Source: Linnemannia schmuckeri
Taxonomy: Eukaryota; Mortierellomycota; Mortierellomycetes; Mortierellales; Mortierellaceae
Reading direction: 5' to 3'
Assembly (NCBI GenBank): GCA_029449235.1
Contig: JANATG010000009.1
Coordinates: forward strand, 930,001-994,000
DNA: 64,000 bases
In this document: one piece after another, positions 10,756-21,707 of the stretch
Layout: each line of letters opens with the position of its first letter
Numbering within the stretch: position 1 is the first letter of the stretch
Made by a program: the position numbers and the translations under genes
The notes under the pieces: generated by a model
What the model was told of the DNA's origin: nothing
Databases searched by the model: none
Seen by the model: only the letters and a program-made list of their open reading frames with translations

Positions 10756-12993
10756 CGCATTGTAGACAAATATAAAAAAAGAGGAACAATATACGTTCTT
10801 TATTCGAAAATGACACAAATGACAAGGATGCTATGAAAGCGATTAACTGACAGTGCCTAAAAAGCGGGCTAAAGCCACCGAACAGCCCACCAGTAGATTG
10901 TGATCCCGCCCCATACCCATCAAAACTCTGTCTCTGGACAACATCTGGTCGAAGTCGATGCATCAGCGCAACAAGAGCATCATTCTTGGGGTCGGGCTCC
11001 ATCCCGACATGATTCTCTGTGACCAGAACGCGCATGTCTCTTAGTCTTGGAAAGCGCTTTGCCATCCATTGAACCTCCACGGTCTCCATTCGGTGATCCA
11101 TAGACTCCAACCCAAGGCATTCGAGTTTCCTCAGACACGAGAGCTGGCCGAGTCCTGTTTCGAGGCGCAGGTAGAGGGTATCCGGTAATACATCGTCGTA
11201 CTGGATGTAGACTCGACCATCCCGCTCGGACTTGTAGAATCGCGTGGCACCGAACCTGTACTCAAAGAGCTCGTCCCCGATCCTGAGGTCTGGGCTGAGG
11301 GAAAGATGTTTCAGTGAGGTCAACTTTGACAGCTGGGTCATGATATGAGTTCTTGTAGAGACGTACTTCTGACTGAGCTCCATGAGCTCGTCCTCCTCGT
11401 CGGTTCTGTGTTGTTGATCAGAGTCTATCGCTCCTGCCTCTCGCTGACAGATCTCCTGAATTTGCCGCTCTTCCTCTTTAGTCAAGAAAGGCACCTCGAC
11501 AGCTTGACAACAGATCTCCTCGAGATCCAAATAGACCCAAGGGTTCTTCAGGATATTCTCTGCCTTGATCGTCTCACGCGGAAGATCCAGCACGCGAAGC
11601 CGTGAGAGGGACGACAACAGCGAGATACTGTCTAGAATAAGAACTCCCAAACGACGCGGTGCAGATCTACTGTAGGAATTCGACTCTTGACGGATGCGAA
11701 TGACCTCCAGGAGTGGGCAGTGATTGATAAACTGGTCAGCGACAGCAGGGTAGCAGATGTCATCATGGTACTCGACAAGCAGCGGGAAACACTGCAGGAA
11801 GCCTTCAAAGCACTTCCTCGCGCCTCCCGACATTTCAGGACAGCGACCTGGGATGCTGATGGCCATGAGAATCCGCCAGAACCCAGAGCAGGGACTGGGT
11901 TGCTGAAGCTGGAGACGTTGAAACCATTGATGGATAGGGTTGTGAGGGAAGGTGCCTGATTCAGAATTCCCATAATATGGGTGACGGAATCGATAGAGGC
12001 TACCTTCAGGACCTCCAGCTCCTCGTGGACTAGACCGGGAACTCCTACTCTGGATTTGAATTATGTGCCGAAGTGGCGGATCAACGTGAGATTGGTGACA
12101 CCGGGCGGCATTGCTGGGATCTGATCATCCCCGCTCACGATTAAGAGATTCTTGAGTGACCTGAATGCCCCGCCGCTACCAGTACCACCACCACCGGTAC
12201 TACCATCCTTATTACCAGGTACTGAATGCCATGTTTCCTTCAATCCGTTAAACACTTCTGCATTGTAGGCGCATTGCAAAGTGTGCAGCCTTGGGTTGCT
12301 GAGAATCAGTCTCTAACAGGCTTCGATAAAAGGTTTCTCGGGGTCAGCTGTTCTTGCTATTGGCACTCCAAAGGGGGTAGTAGCAGTGGTGGTGTTGTTG
12401 GTGGTGATATTGATGCTGTTGTTGGCTGCACCAACGCCACCCCCGTCGAAGGCACCACTGCCAAAACTGAAGCCTCCTGACTGCTGTCTCGAAAACAGTT
12501 CGGGAAAGTACACTTCCAGATAGTGTCGAAAGACCTTGATCGTGAAGGACTAAGTTGGTGATCAACGATCGACCGCCGATGATGGGCACCGCTTTCGCAG
12601 CTGCTGCTTCTGAGAGTCCAGTTGGATTGTCATCCGAGGGAGATGATGGTGACAGTGGCTCAAAGGCATCTTCGAGACAGGCATTGAGGATGACGGGTGT
12701 GTGGATGGTAAGGTGTCGGATATATCTCGCATGACGATGATACACATCTTTGAACCATTCGAGGCCCTGTGGATGGACTCGGCAGTTCTGGGTGGCGGCA
12801 GCCAGACCGTGATGCCAGAGAGTCTTTTGTTTGCCACCATCGCTAAAAGTTCTCCAGGGGTGGGGTATGAAGGTGGCGTGCCAGGATTTGGAGATTTGGA
12901 CAGACTGGAAAAGGCGAAAAGGCTTCCTTGCGGTAGGTGGTTGGCGATGATGTCTGTGAGCTCGGGCAGGCTGAAGATAATGTCTGCGCTCAT
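10655..12993 (-). pseudogene. F-box/LRR-like protein, copy 1, frameshifted
   Basis: The start at 12993 gives MSADIIFSLPELTDIIANHL, an F-box-like N-terminus, but the frame is lost after about 50 codons. Later homologous blocks lie in other frames: an ARYIRHLTIHTPVI strand near 12700, then IEAC followed by an in-frame TAG at 12313-12315, a QCAYNAEV block, a stop at about 12061, the MGILNQAPSLTTLSINGF block, and from about 11850 a long open stretch (FPLLVEYHDDICYPAV, LEVIRIRQ, LKHLSLSPDLRIGDELFEY). Such proteins normally act as SCF ubiquitin-ligase adaptors. Family genes are usually intronless, so the breaks look like decay, not splicing. The last open stretch reads past the expected C-terminus (the second copy has no counterpart beyond QSFDGY) to 10655, overlapping the 3' end of Kelch copy 3. 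A functional spliced form is not excluded. Confidence 0.7.
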
Positions 12994-13990
12994 CGTGCGC
13001 CTTGCTTGATGAGTGTGTGAGTGTGTGGGTGTGTTAGAAGAATGAGGGTATGTGTGTGAGGGAAGAGAGAAAGAAGAGAAAAAATGAGGGAGCAAAAAAG
13101 AAGAGACCAAATGCATTTTTTATAGGTGGCGGGTGGCGACGGGGCAAAGTGAAGGCCCTTGTACCTGATTTTTTTTTTCACCTGTGGTATGCGCTGTAAT
13201 TTCGACTTGATACCAAACACTTGTGCTTGATTGTGAACAGTTGGATTGGAATGCAGGGCAATATTAGTTCAAGCCGTCTTACAGCGTGCACAAAGGATCA
13301 AAGCGTTCGTAGAGTGGGTGATGAATGGTAGAATCCTTTCCTGATGGAAGGTAGGAGAAGGATAAAATGAAAAACGAAAAAGACCCCAACCGTTGATCCC
13401 CATTCAGTCATTCAGGTACCATCACCCTCTTTGCGCTGATTCTTATTTGATTTGATATCCCATCTCTGCGTCCCTCAAGAGATCAGAACTAATTCCGGAA
13501 TAAAAAAACGAACGGTGATCGTAAATTGTCGAGCAAACTATGCTCTCTTTAGTCCGCCTGCAGCTCGGATGAATAGCCCTGGTGGAGGCGCTTGTAAAGA
13601 GAATGACAAACATACAGGAAAACGGTCTTTCTGGGGTGCAAATAAGGGCAGAAGGGATTATATGGGAGAGAGGCAACTGAATACGAAGGGTAAGATTGGA
13701 ACAAAAGCCTGTATTCGTCATTGGGCTTTATGTACATCTAATTACCCTCCTTCTCCGAGTCAACAAACCATAAACTCAGCAATAACAACGAAAGTGTCTC
13801 TTCTGGACCCTGCCTTCCACTTGTTGTCGCTCTTTTTTTTTTTTTTTGGTCCTTTTTTTCTCTTCTCTCTCATCATCTTTTTTTCACTTCTCTTCCTCAT
13901 TCTCCATCTCATCCCCATTCGCCCTCCCGTCAAACACTCCCTCATCATACGACAATCCGCAATAATCAAGGACACAGCCGTGTCGAGAAT
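12994..13990. other. intergenic between F-box copy 1 and Kelch copy 4
   Basis: Divergent promoter region of a minus-strand pseudogene and a plus-strand gene. A GT-rich patch (13010-13055) sits just upstream of the F-box start. A T-rich/C-T-rich leader (about 13830-13930) precedes the Kelch start. The open frame across 13452-14300 has no recognisable domain and overlaps the true Kelch frame. Confidence 0.55.
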
Positions 13991-16216
13991 ATGGTTCCAC
14001 AACGCGACAAGTACAAGGACAAGGACACCACTGCAGACAACGTTGTACAGGGCCATTTGCAGACTGCAGCAAACATCACCGCCCTTACTCCTCTCCTCCT
14101 TTCAATACTCCTCTTCCTTCTCTTTCTGTCTCCAACCTCCGCACAAAATGTTCCTCCTACACCCGTCTATCAGGCCCAGTATACCACCTACAGTAACAAA
14201 ACACTGTATATCCGAGGCGGTCTCAACAAAGACAAGGTCCCCGTCGCACAACTCTATTCTTTGGACCTCACCCCTCTCTCCATCAACTCGACCACACTGA
14301 CCTGGAAGAAACTCAACGCGACAAGCCCTTTTACCGATTTTCGGGAACAACTCCCCCTAGGGGTCCATCATGACAACAACGGGTTGACTTATTTTGGAAC
14401 CAACGCCACCCAGTCGATATACAACTCTGTTACAAATACCTGGACCCCTACACTACGTACCTGTAATAACAGTGACGCTAGCCTTCAACTTTCTATCCCT
14501 TCTTCCCAGGGTGGACGATTCGCGGTGACGGATCCCAATAGTGGAATCGTATACATCCCACATGGATATAAAGACGGCCAGGGTATGGTTATGTATAACG
14601 TCCAATACAATGTCTGTGAAGCCTTTGTAATGCCCTCAGATACCGTTGGGAAGTACTTTACTTGGGGTGCGTCGAGAGGCGCCATCTACATGCTGGGAAC
14701 CCCCGTGACGGCGAGCAACTCTTCCTTGTGGGAATGGAAAGTTGATCTGAGACCCTGGGAGCTCATGGTAAGATCTACTTTTCATTGGTCATTTTGCCTA
14801 CTCTCTGTTGATAGTTTTGGTGAAGGAAAGGGTTGATTGTATTCATTTTGTTGTTCTGTCTATTGTATAGCCTATTATTGACAACCCATCTCTCTTCAAC
14901 GGCAGCTGCATGGCGTCAGGTAAGGTAACAAGCTCAGGATAATACTCTGCGGTTGATCGACTGGTTATGGATTAGTGTATTCATTTTGAGTTCTGACCTT
15001 TAACATGTTTCTTTCGTTTTTATAAGCGTATGGTGGGGAGAAATTAATTGTGTTTGGCGGTTCTGCAGAGTCGGGCCAGGTGAACGGCAACGTATACATC
15101 TTTGATACTGGCCCTCGCAAATGGTCCCTAGGAGCGGTTTCTTTAAAGCCTCGTAGCGGAATGGTCTGTGCATCAGCGGGAGATTACTTTATTTCTTGGG
15201 GAGGTAAATGGCCACTCGTATGCATTCATTTTGGTGTTTGTTTCTCTGAGTGTAGGACGCAGTGCAGTGCAAATTGACATGTACGTTGTTGTTTTTTTTC
15301 TTCACTGGTACTCATAGGGTACGAAGACGAGACAGCGACCACCATACCTAGCGAGATGTTGTTCTATAACATCAGGACTAATTCATGGATCAACGAAACC
15401 ATTGTTCCGCCTGGCTCCGGAGCAGACAACTCGGACAATCAGGACAACCCTTCCAAAAACAATACCGCTGCTGTTGGAGGTGGAGCCGCCGCCGCTGTGG
15501 CCATCACGACAGCGTTTATTGCAGGACTTTTCATTCTCCGTCGTCGTCGTCGACGGCGCGAGCAGGAACCAGTTAGAAAGAAACACCCACAGGAAACGGG
15601 ACACGATTCAACATCACCGACTCCGGATAAGTCAGAATCAGACGTTTATCTCCTATCCAAGATGATCCAACCTGACCTTCTACGCCCCAACGGTCCACAC
15701 AGACCATTAGACCCGGCAGTCTCATTTCTTTATTCCCGAAACCCAACCATCCGTCGTGCCGCGGCACAGGAACTGCATTACAATTCGGGAGAAGCATTTG
15801 TGGCGACTTTTGAAGCCCAGGCACCTCAGGGGCTTCCATACGCAGAAACTCCAGGACCAGCATCATACCCACTACCGCCGTCGCCTCCTTTTTCAGCACC
15901 GCAACTCTACCGCATGTCCCAACAAGTGGACCAAATATCATGGGAGCAACCCTTGGCTGGACCCCAGTACATTGTGCCGCCATCACCACGGCTGCCAGAT
16001 CACACCAGGCTGGAACAAGAGTTCCCGCCCCCTCCATCCGTTGCTCGAGATCCTCAAAAGAAGGCCAATGAAGGTCCTGTCAATCCTCTCGAGCAACTTG
16101 CGCTTGTTCAGGTAAAGTATGAACAGGATGTGGAGCGGTTACGTCAGGAGCAGTTGGCAGAATTGGAGAGAATCCGAAAACAATGGGAGAAGCAACAGGA
16201 GTCTGCACAATTGTAG
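13991..16216 (+). CDS. secreted-face Kelch-repeat single-pass membrane protein, copy 4
   Basis: Exons 13991-14767, 14871-14919, 15027-15203, 15318-16216; about 633 aa, phases 0, 1, 1 as in the other intact copies. The signal peptide has its hydrophobic core at about residues 33-48, ending near SPTSAQ. Kelch-like blades: TLYIRGGLNKDKVPVAQLYS, GIVYIPHGYKDG, LIVFGGSAESGQVNGNVYIF, DYFISWGG. Several N-x-S/T sites (for example NSTT, NATQS, NSSL) suggest a glycosylated ectodomain. The transmembrane helix is near residues 383-408, followed by about seven arginines. The tail is Pro-rich and ends with EQLALVQVKYEQDVERLRQE. An A18 tract and AAATAA-type signals lie just after the stop. This is the cleanest copy and a good reference for judging the broken ones. 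Confidence 0.86.
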
Positions 16217-16472
16217 AAAAACGAACTAAAAAAAAAAAAAAAAAAAGCTTTGTAAAATAAATGTAATACCACTGATGAACAAATGACAAATACCATAGCG
16301 CAGGATAAAAAAACAAAAACGAAAGAAAATTATGCGAGATGCAGGGTTCAATGTGGCGAGAAATAGTAATGAGGACTTCAATTAAAGTTGAGCGGAGCAA
16401 GAGACTATCTATTACGACTCACTCGCAAAGGTCTGCAAGTGCCCTGGTGTTGGTCATACATCGTGTGCGGTA
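16217..16472. other. short intergenic spacer before the Tc1 element
   Basis: Holds an A18 tract (16229-16246), a likely poly(A) region of Kelch copy 4, and unassigned sequence up to the TA dinucleotide at 16471 where the transposon begins. No gene seen. Confidence 0.5.
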
Positions 16473-16500
16473 GTCAGTTTCAAAATGTATTTTAGTAAGG
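16473..16500 (+). repeat. left terminal inverted repeat of Tc1 element
   Basis: The inner 16 bases (16485-16500) are an exact inverted match to 17654-17669; the outer 12 bases match only partly. Preceded by TA. Confidence 0.75.
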
Positions 16501-16621
16501 ATTAGAGTACGACTGAAGTAGGTCACCACACTGATTCAAAAAAAATCTATTGTAAAAGTAATAGTCGCATATTCCCCCTTTTTTTGCTTTCCACTACTCC
16601 AGTGTTTCCCATACACATACC

Positions 16622-17631
16622 ATGCCAAAACATCTTTCTGTAGAGCTCAAGGGTTGTATTATCGGTGCCTTCGAAGTCGGCACAACCACAGCAAGCATTG
16701 CCAAAACACACAATGTCCACATTGTCACGATTATCGCTGTCATAAAAAAAATGGGAGAAGGACGGCACCATTGTTTCTAAAAAATCGACTGAAAGACGAC
16801 CAATCCTCGAAAAGCTGGACGTCAATATTATCCTTAACAACACCCAAAAAAACAACCGCGCCACCCTTACTGAAATAACCGCCAAATTGCCCTAGCCTGT
16901 ATCCAAGAGCACCATCCGCCTGGTGCTTATAAAAACGGGCTGTTCCGTCGCGTTGCCGCCAAGAGACCTCTTTTACTACCAAGGCATGTCGAACATCGTC
17001 TCGCGTTTGCTCGCGGCAAGCAAGATCGGACATGGATTGAGCGGGAAAGAATTGTGTGGACTGACGAGTCTTGCTTTGAAATAGGCAAGGATTTCAGAAG
17101 GGTCTACATCTGGCGCAAGAAGGAGGAGAAGTACCTACCTAAGAGCATCAATCCGTCACTCCGTAGTGGCTGATCGAGCGTCAAGGTGTGGGGAGCGATT
17201 GCGGGGGAGAAGAAGTCGAGACTGGTCATCATTGAAGGCAAAAACAATAAGGGACAGGGATTCATCAATACGATGTATAAGAAGGAGTTGAGGAGGTTCC
17301 TGGGAGGAGAGAGAAATAGTATTCTTACGGAGGACAACGCGCCAATCCACACCAGCAGGCTCTCAACAAGGTGGAAGGTGGAGAACGGCCTTCCGAAAAT
17401 GCCGTGGCCAGCCAACTCTCCAGATCTTAATCCTATTGAGCACATTTGGTCGAGCCTCAAACGGCTTCTCAACAACCGACCTAGGAAACCAACTAGCAAG
17501 GAAGAGATGATAGAAGCCAATTTGGAGGAATAGGAAAAAATAACACCAGAAACCATCAAAAACCTCCTTGCATCCATGGATAAAAGAATAAATGCAGTGT
17601 TGGAAGCACATGGCGGCTCCACACACTACTG
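16622..17631 (+). pseudogene. Tc1-like DD34E transposase, broken
   Basis: A start MPKHLSVELKG at 16622 opens a helix-turn-helix-like region. The frame is lost at an A-rich run near 16745, and a stop follows the RATLTEITAKLP block near 16890. A further shift leads to KRP-like sequence and then TWIERERIVWTDESCFEIG near 17040, which carries the first catalytic Asp. A TGA at about 17171 interrupts the next block (VKVWGAIAGEKKSRLVIIEG). The second Asp is in LTEDNAPIHTS and the Glu in SPDLNPIEHIW, with 34 residues between them: the DD34E spacing of Tc1-like enzymes. A final TAG at 17531 precedes the last helix. All three acidic residues survive, but several frameshifts and stops mean no active enzyme. 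Family knowledge: cut-and-paste transposition at TA sites. Confidence 0.85.
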
Positions 17632-17653
17632 AATTCCAAATAAATCGCTAAAA

Positions 17654-17682
17654 CCTTACTAAAATACATTTGAAAATTGCTG
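17654..17682 (-). repeat. right terminal inverted repeat of Tc1 element
   Basis: The inner 16 bases (17654-17669) are the exact reverse complement of 16485-16500; the outer bases are partly matched. Followed by TA. Confidence 0.75.
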
Positions 17683-17684
17683 TA

Positions 17685-19756
17685 AAACGTACAAATAGCC
17701 ATCAAAACTCTGTTTCTGTATCACATCTGGTCGAAGTCGGCGCAACAGCGCAACAAGAGCATCGTTCTTGGGGTCGGGCCCCATCCCAACATAGTTGTCT
17801 GTCATCAAATCGCGCATCTCTTTCAATCTCGGGAACTCCCTTGCCATTCATTCGATCTCGGCGGTGTCAAGGCGGTGGTCCATAGACTCGAAACTAAAGT
17901 ACTCTAACTTTTTCAAAGAGGCGAGTTGGTCGAGTCCTGTATCCAGATGAAAGTGAAGAGTGTCGGACAAGACGTTGTCGTATCGGATATAACTTCGTCC
18001 ATCCCTAGTCAAGTGTTGTACTCATTCGGCTTCCAAAGAGTTTGTTTCCGATCCTGAAGTCTGGACTGAGGGACAGGTACCTCAGTGAGATCAGCTTGGA
18101 GAGTTGGGCTATGATCTGTTTCCTCCTAGACACACATTCTTCGCTGAATTCCATGAGCTCTTCATCCTCATCCGTCCTGATATACTCCTGAACAGATCCC
18201 ATCGCTCTTGTCTCTCGCTGACGAATCTCCTGAACCTGTTGCCCTTCCTCCTCGCTCAAGAATGGCACTTCGACAATCTGGCACCAAAACTCCTCCAATT
18301 TAAATACACCCAGGGTGTCTCCAAAATATTCTTCGCCTTGACTGTCTCCTATGGAACCTCCAGAACACGAAGCTTCGAGAGAGACGACAATACCGAGGCG
18401 CTGTCGACAATCAGAGCTCCCAAACAACGCGCCCCTGCCTTGACAACAGTGCCAAATAGGGACTGCAAAGGTGGCGAAAACGAGGATCGAAGGTCTTGCC
18501 GGACACGAACGACCTCCAGGAGCGGGCAGTGTTCAACCAACTGGGCAGCGAGGGCCGGGGACCATTTGTCGTCATGGTACTCGACCAGCAACAGGAAACT
18601 CTAAAACATACCGTCAAACACCGGGACGGGAATGAAGCCGGTTCCTCAACTATACTGACACTTCAGGACCGTCACCCGATAAATTGGCCAGGAAACCAGG
18701 GCTGAGGCGGCTATGCCGGCTACGGGCGTAGTATTTTGAAATGCAAGATGGGTGTTGGAGCAATTGACGTTCAGGAGCTTGAGGGCGGGTGCTTGTCTCA
18801 AGATTGTCTTGAGATGGAGATCGGATTCGATGCAGCTCATCTCTAAGGCCTCCAGCGTGTCATTTACATTTGGATCAGGCCATGTGCTGAACTCACCGAT
18901 CAATGAAGGGCTTGTCACGCTAGGCGGTAATGACAGGATCCGGCCATTGCAGGTCAAGATGGTGAGGTTCTTAAGACAACTGAGCACCTTGGCATCAGAA
19001 CCACCACCATAACCACCATCTGCTTCTCCAATTGCTTGCAGTATCACTTGTAGAGCATAAGCGATCTCAGGGGTGTATCCGCATCGAAGGCTCTTCTACC
19101 GCGGGTTGCAGAGAATTTGTCTCCGACAGGCTTCGATAAAGAGGGTAATAGAGCGGCGGGTTCTCGTCGCCTTGGCTGTTGCGAGTTCCGTTAATGATTC
19201 AGCGCTGTTGTTGAGGTCAGTATCGAAAAGATTCGCTGACTGTGTTCTTGGGTCATATCCGAAAAATACAACTCTAATTCCTATTCTTGGACTAGATGCG
19301 TGAAGGACTCCAAGTTAGTGATCAACGACTGACTGCCGACGACTGGCACCGATCCCGCGGCTCCTGTCCCCGCCCCTACCCTGTTCCTGAGGATCGAGCC
19401 GAATTGTCATCCAAAGGAGTTGGTGATGGCACTGGTTCAAAGGCATCTTCAAGCCAAGCCTCAATGATGACGGGCATGAAGAGGATCAGATGTCGGATAT
19501 ATCTCGCGTGACGACGGTAGATGTCCTTGCACCATCCGAGCTCCTGAGGATGATTGCGCCTTGAGTGGATAGCATTCGTCAGACCACGGGCTCAATTGGA
19601 GGCCTTTGAGGGATCTTTGGAGAAGGATCTCTAGAGATGGGGGATGAAGGTTGAATGACAGGTTTTTGAGACTCAGACGCATTGGTAGAGGCCTGAGTGT
19701 GGAAGGTGGCAAACGATTGTGCCTGTGAGTTCCGGGAGATGTCTGGGCTCATCATG
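17685..19756 (-). pseudogene. F-box/LRR-like protein, copy 2, frameshifted and cut by transposon
   Basis: Colinear with F-box copy 1 and clearly similar at DNA level in the 3' half (compare from 17699 with from 10918). The start codon at 19756/19753 is in a different frame from the F-box (LPELTGTIVCHLPHSGLY). Homologous blocks then follow in changing frames: QSLITNLESFTH near 19300, ILQAIGEADGG and SLKNL-like strands near 18960, FLLVEYHDDKWSPAL near 18560, EEFWCQIVEVPFLSEEE near 18270, LRYLSLSPDFRIGNKLFGS near 18040, EFPRLKEMRDLMTDNYVG near 17800. The last recognisable residues are QSFDGY near 17700, directly next to the transposon's TA flank. Not functional as read. Confidence 0.8.
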
Positions 19757-20176
19757 TGTGTGTGTGCGTATAGGTGAGTGGGTTAAGGAGAAAAAGTGGT
19801 TGATACGTCGTTGTTTTATGAGTGGCGATGGTGTGTGGCAGAAATCAAAATCGGTGGCAAAAAATGGTGGCGCAGGTGAGTTTAGACTTGTCATTTTTTA
19901 TTTTCAGCCGAATGCCTGGAGAGGATGAGTGCAGATAACAGTACACTTTTACGTATATCGACAGACACACATGAGGCTGAATGGATGATAGCCATCTCAT
20001 TTCCGTCCTCAATCTTCTTGTTTGGTCAGGCTGCACCATCATCCTCATTCTTTCTCATCCTTGAAAAAAAGTAAAAGTGTAAAAAGATTTGTCCAATGCC
20101 GTGGATGACTACAACTGAGGCTGGAGTGAGTTCAAGGACACGATTTAGATACTTGGAGCTACCACTGAGTTATAGA

Positions 20177-21230
20177 TTTTTTTTTTTTTTTTTTTTTTTT
20201 TTTGCAGAAATAGGAGACATACCAAGTCTTCGCCGAGGAAACTCCATAGCCTCAGGTACAAGCCTCATCCCAATCCTTCTTCCCCATCAGAGAGACATGT
20301 CCTCATTGTTGCTATTTCGTGGAACTCCCCCCCCCCCCGCCTATACTTTATACTTCATACTTCCAATTCCTATCCTATTCGTCCAAACTTGCTTTCTAGT
20401 TGTTTTTCTTTCTTCGAAACTATCGCCTTGCTTAGCGATGGGTGAGCAGAAACTGACTGCGTTTGGCGGATACTCGACTCTCCAGGTGTTCGGCAACATC
20501 TACATATTTGACACCGCGACCTACAAATGGGCAACTGGAGTGATTTCTCCGAACCCTAATAACGATCCTACCTATGCTACTTCTGGTGATTTCTTTGTCG
20601 CTTGGGGAGGTAACAACAAGCCAATTCAATTGTTGTTGTTTCTAGGTTTGCGGCTGGCACTGTTACCCCTTGTCTTTTGTCGGTTGCACTAAACTGTAAA
20701 CTGAACGCGCACAAGGCCACATTTATTACCTCGCCTACTCACTTATGTATAGGAATTGACGGCCCGAAGGGAAATGTGTCACCCGCCGAGATTCTATTCT
20801 ACAACATCAAGCTCAACAAATGGATAAAGCAGGCCGAAATCGTTCCTCTTCCTACAAACACGACTTCTTCTTCTTCACCTCCGTCGGGCATCTCAGCTGG
20901 TTCAGGAGCCATCAACACTGACCTACCCACCACTGAACCACCGGCTTCCAATAGCAATGTTGCCACCAATGGGATGGTACCGCTGCAGTTGTTGCCATCA
21001 CCGCCATTGTTGGGTTCCCCATTTACCGTTGCCGTAGGCAAGCAGGAAGAGGACCCACTAAAAGACACTCACAGACGCTCAACCTCAACTCTTTCCCCAA
21101 CCCTTCCAGCGATAAATTGGAAGATGTACCACCTCACCCATCCCCAAATCCCAGCAACCCTCCCTCTCATCCAACTACAACTACAACAACACCTATCAGG
21201 ACCCGTACACCTCGCCACACACGGCCTTAG
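20177..21230 (+). pseudogene. Kelch-repeat membrane protein, copy 5, truncated at both ends
   Basis: The copy starts abruptly with a 27-base T tract (20177-20203) that forms the acceptor tract of the family's small second exon (20208-20255, IGDIPSLRRGNSIAS, aligning with PIIDNPSLFNGSCMAS of copy 4). Exon 3 (20436-20609) is intact and ends in FFVAWGG. Exon 4 begins at 20753 (AEILFYNIKLNKW). Near 20965 the frame shifts: the transmembrane segment (GTAAVVAITAIVGFPIYRCR) is only readable in another frame, which stops at 21228-21230. No exon 1, no signal peptide and no C-terminal helix remain. The open frame 20677-21636 reads through in the wrong frame after the shift. Confidence 0.82.
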
Positions 21231-21707
21231 CCGCTCTTATTCACCTCCCTCAAGCTCCTCCTATTCACACGTAGCTCCAGCCTTTTGTGCATACCCCAAT
21301 TCCGAGGACGTTTGGTTGGTGATATACTGCGTTGACATGCCTACACGACACTTGGACTCTTTCTTTCAGTCCGTGTGCACCGATAACCGATCGAGATGGT
21401 ACCTTTTTTTTTTTAGTTGTTGTTGTTATTCTGCCTTGCCCTTTTTTGTTGGTTTTCAAACCCGTGTCTGTCCACTTGGACTTATCACTACTATCAACAT
21501 CAAGTCAAAATGGGCCCGAGGACATACAGTCAGGGTCCGTCACAGTAACGCAAATACCGTCATTCACATCATCGTGTACAAAAAGCCTTCTCAGGCTGAA
21601 CATGCCGTAAACAAGCTGCAATTTTTCTCAGAGTAAATGATAAAAGAAATGTACATTGTTGGCTAGGGTTGCCTCTATTTAAAAAGCTAAATAGCCATTG
21701 GGTGTCT
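21231..21707. other. intergenic after Kelch copy 5
   Basis: No gene recognised. Probably includes eroded tail sequence of the truncated Kelch copy and the 3' flank of the minus-strand PAQR gene. Confidence 0.45.

Larger units (their letters stand above)
16473..17682 (+). mobile_element. decayed Tc1/mariner element, about 1.21 kb, flanked by TA
   Basis: The inner parts of the two ends carry the same 16 bases in opposite orientation (ATGTATTTTAGTAAGG at 16485-16500; its complement at 17654-17669). Extending outward, both ends reach a TA dinucleotide (16471-16472 and 17683-17684), the Tc1/mariner target-site signature. Between them lies a broken Tc1-type transposase. The length is typical of Tc1. 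The right end abuts F-box-2 sequence, so the element sits in, or deleted, the 3' end of that pseudogene. The outer few bases of the two termini do not match perfectly, consistent with age. Confidence 0.75.

Noticed and set aside
10655..11866. 403-codon open frame as an intact protein
   Set aside because: It lacks the F-box and first repeats, which occur upstream in other frames, and it reads past the end expected from the second copy.
13452..14300. 282-codon open frame overlapping the start of Kelch copy 4
   Set aside because: No domain; it is rich in residues expected from translated C/T DNA, and the true frame with signal peptide and Kelch strands starts at 13991.
20677..21636. 319-codon open frame as a separate gene
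   Set aside because: Its first part is Kelch exon 4 and the rest is the same exon read in the wrong frame after a shift near 20965.
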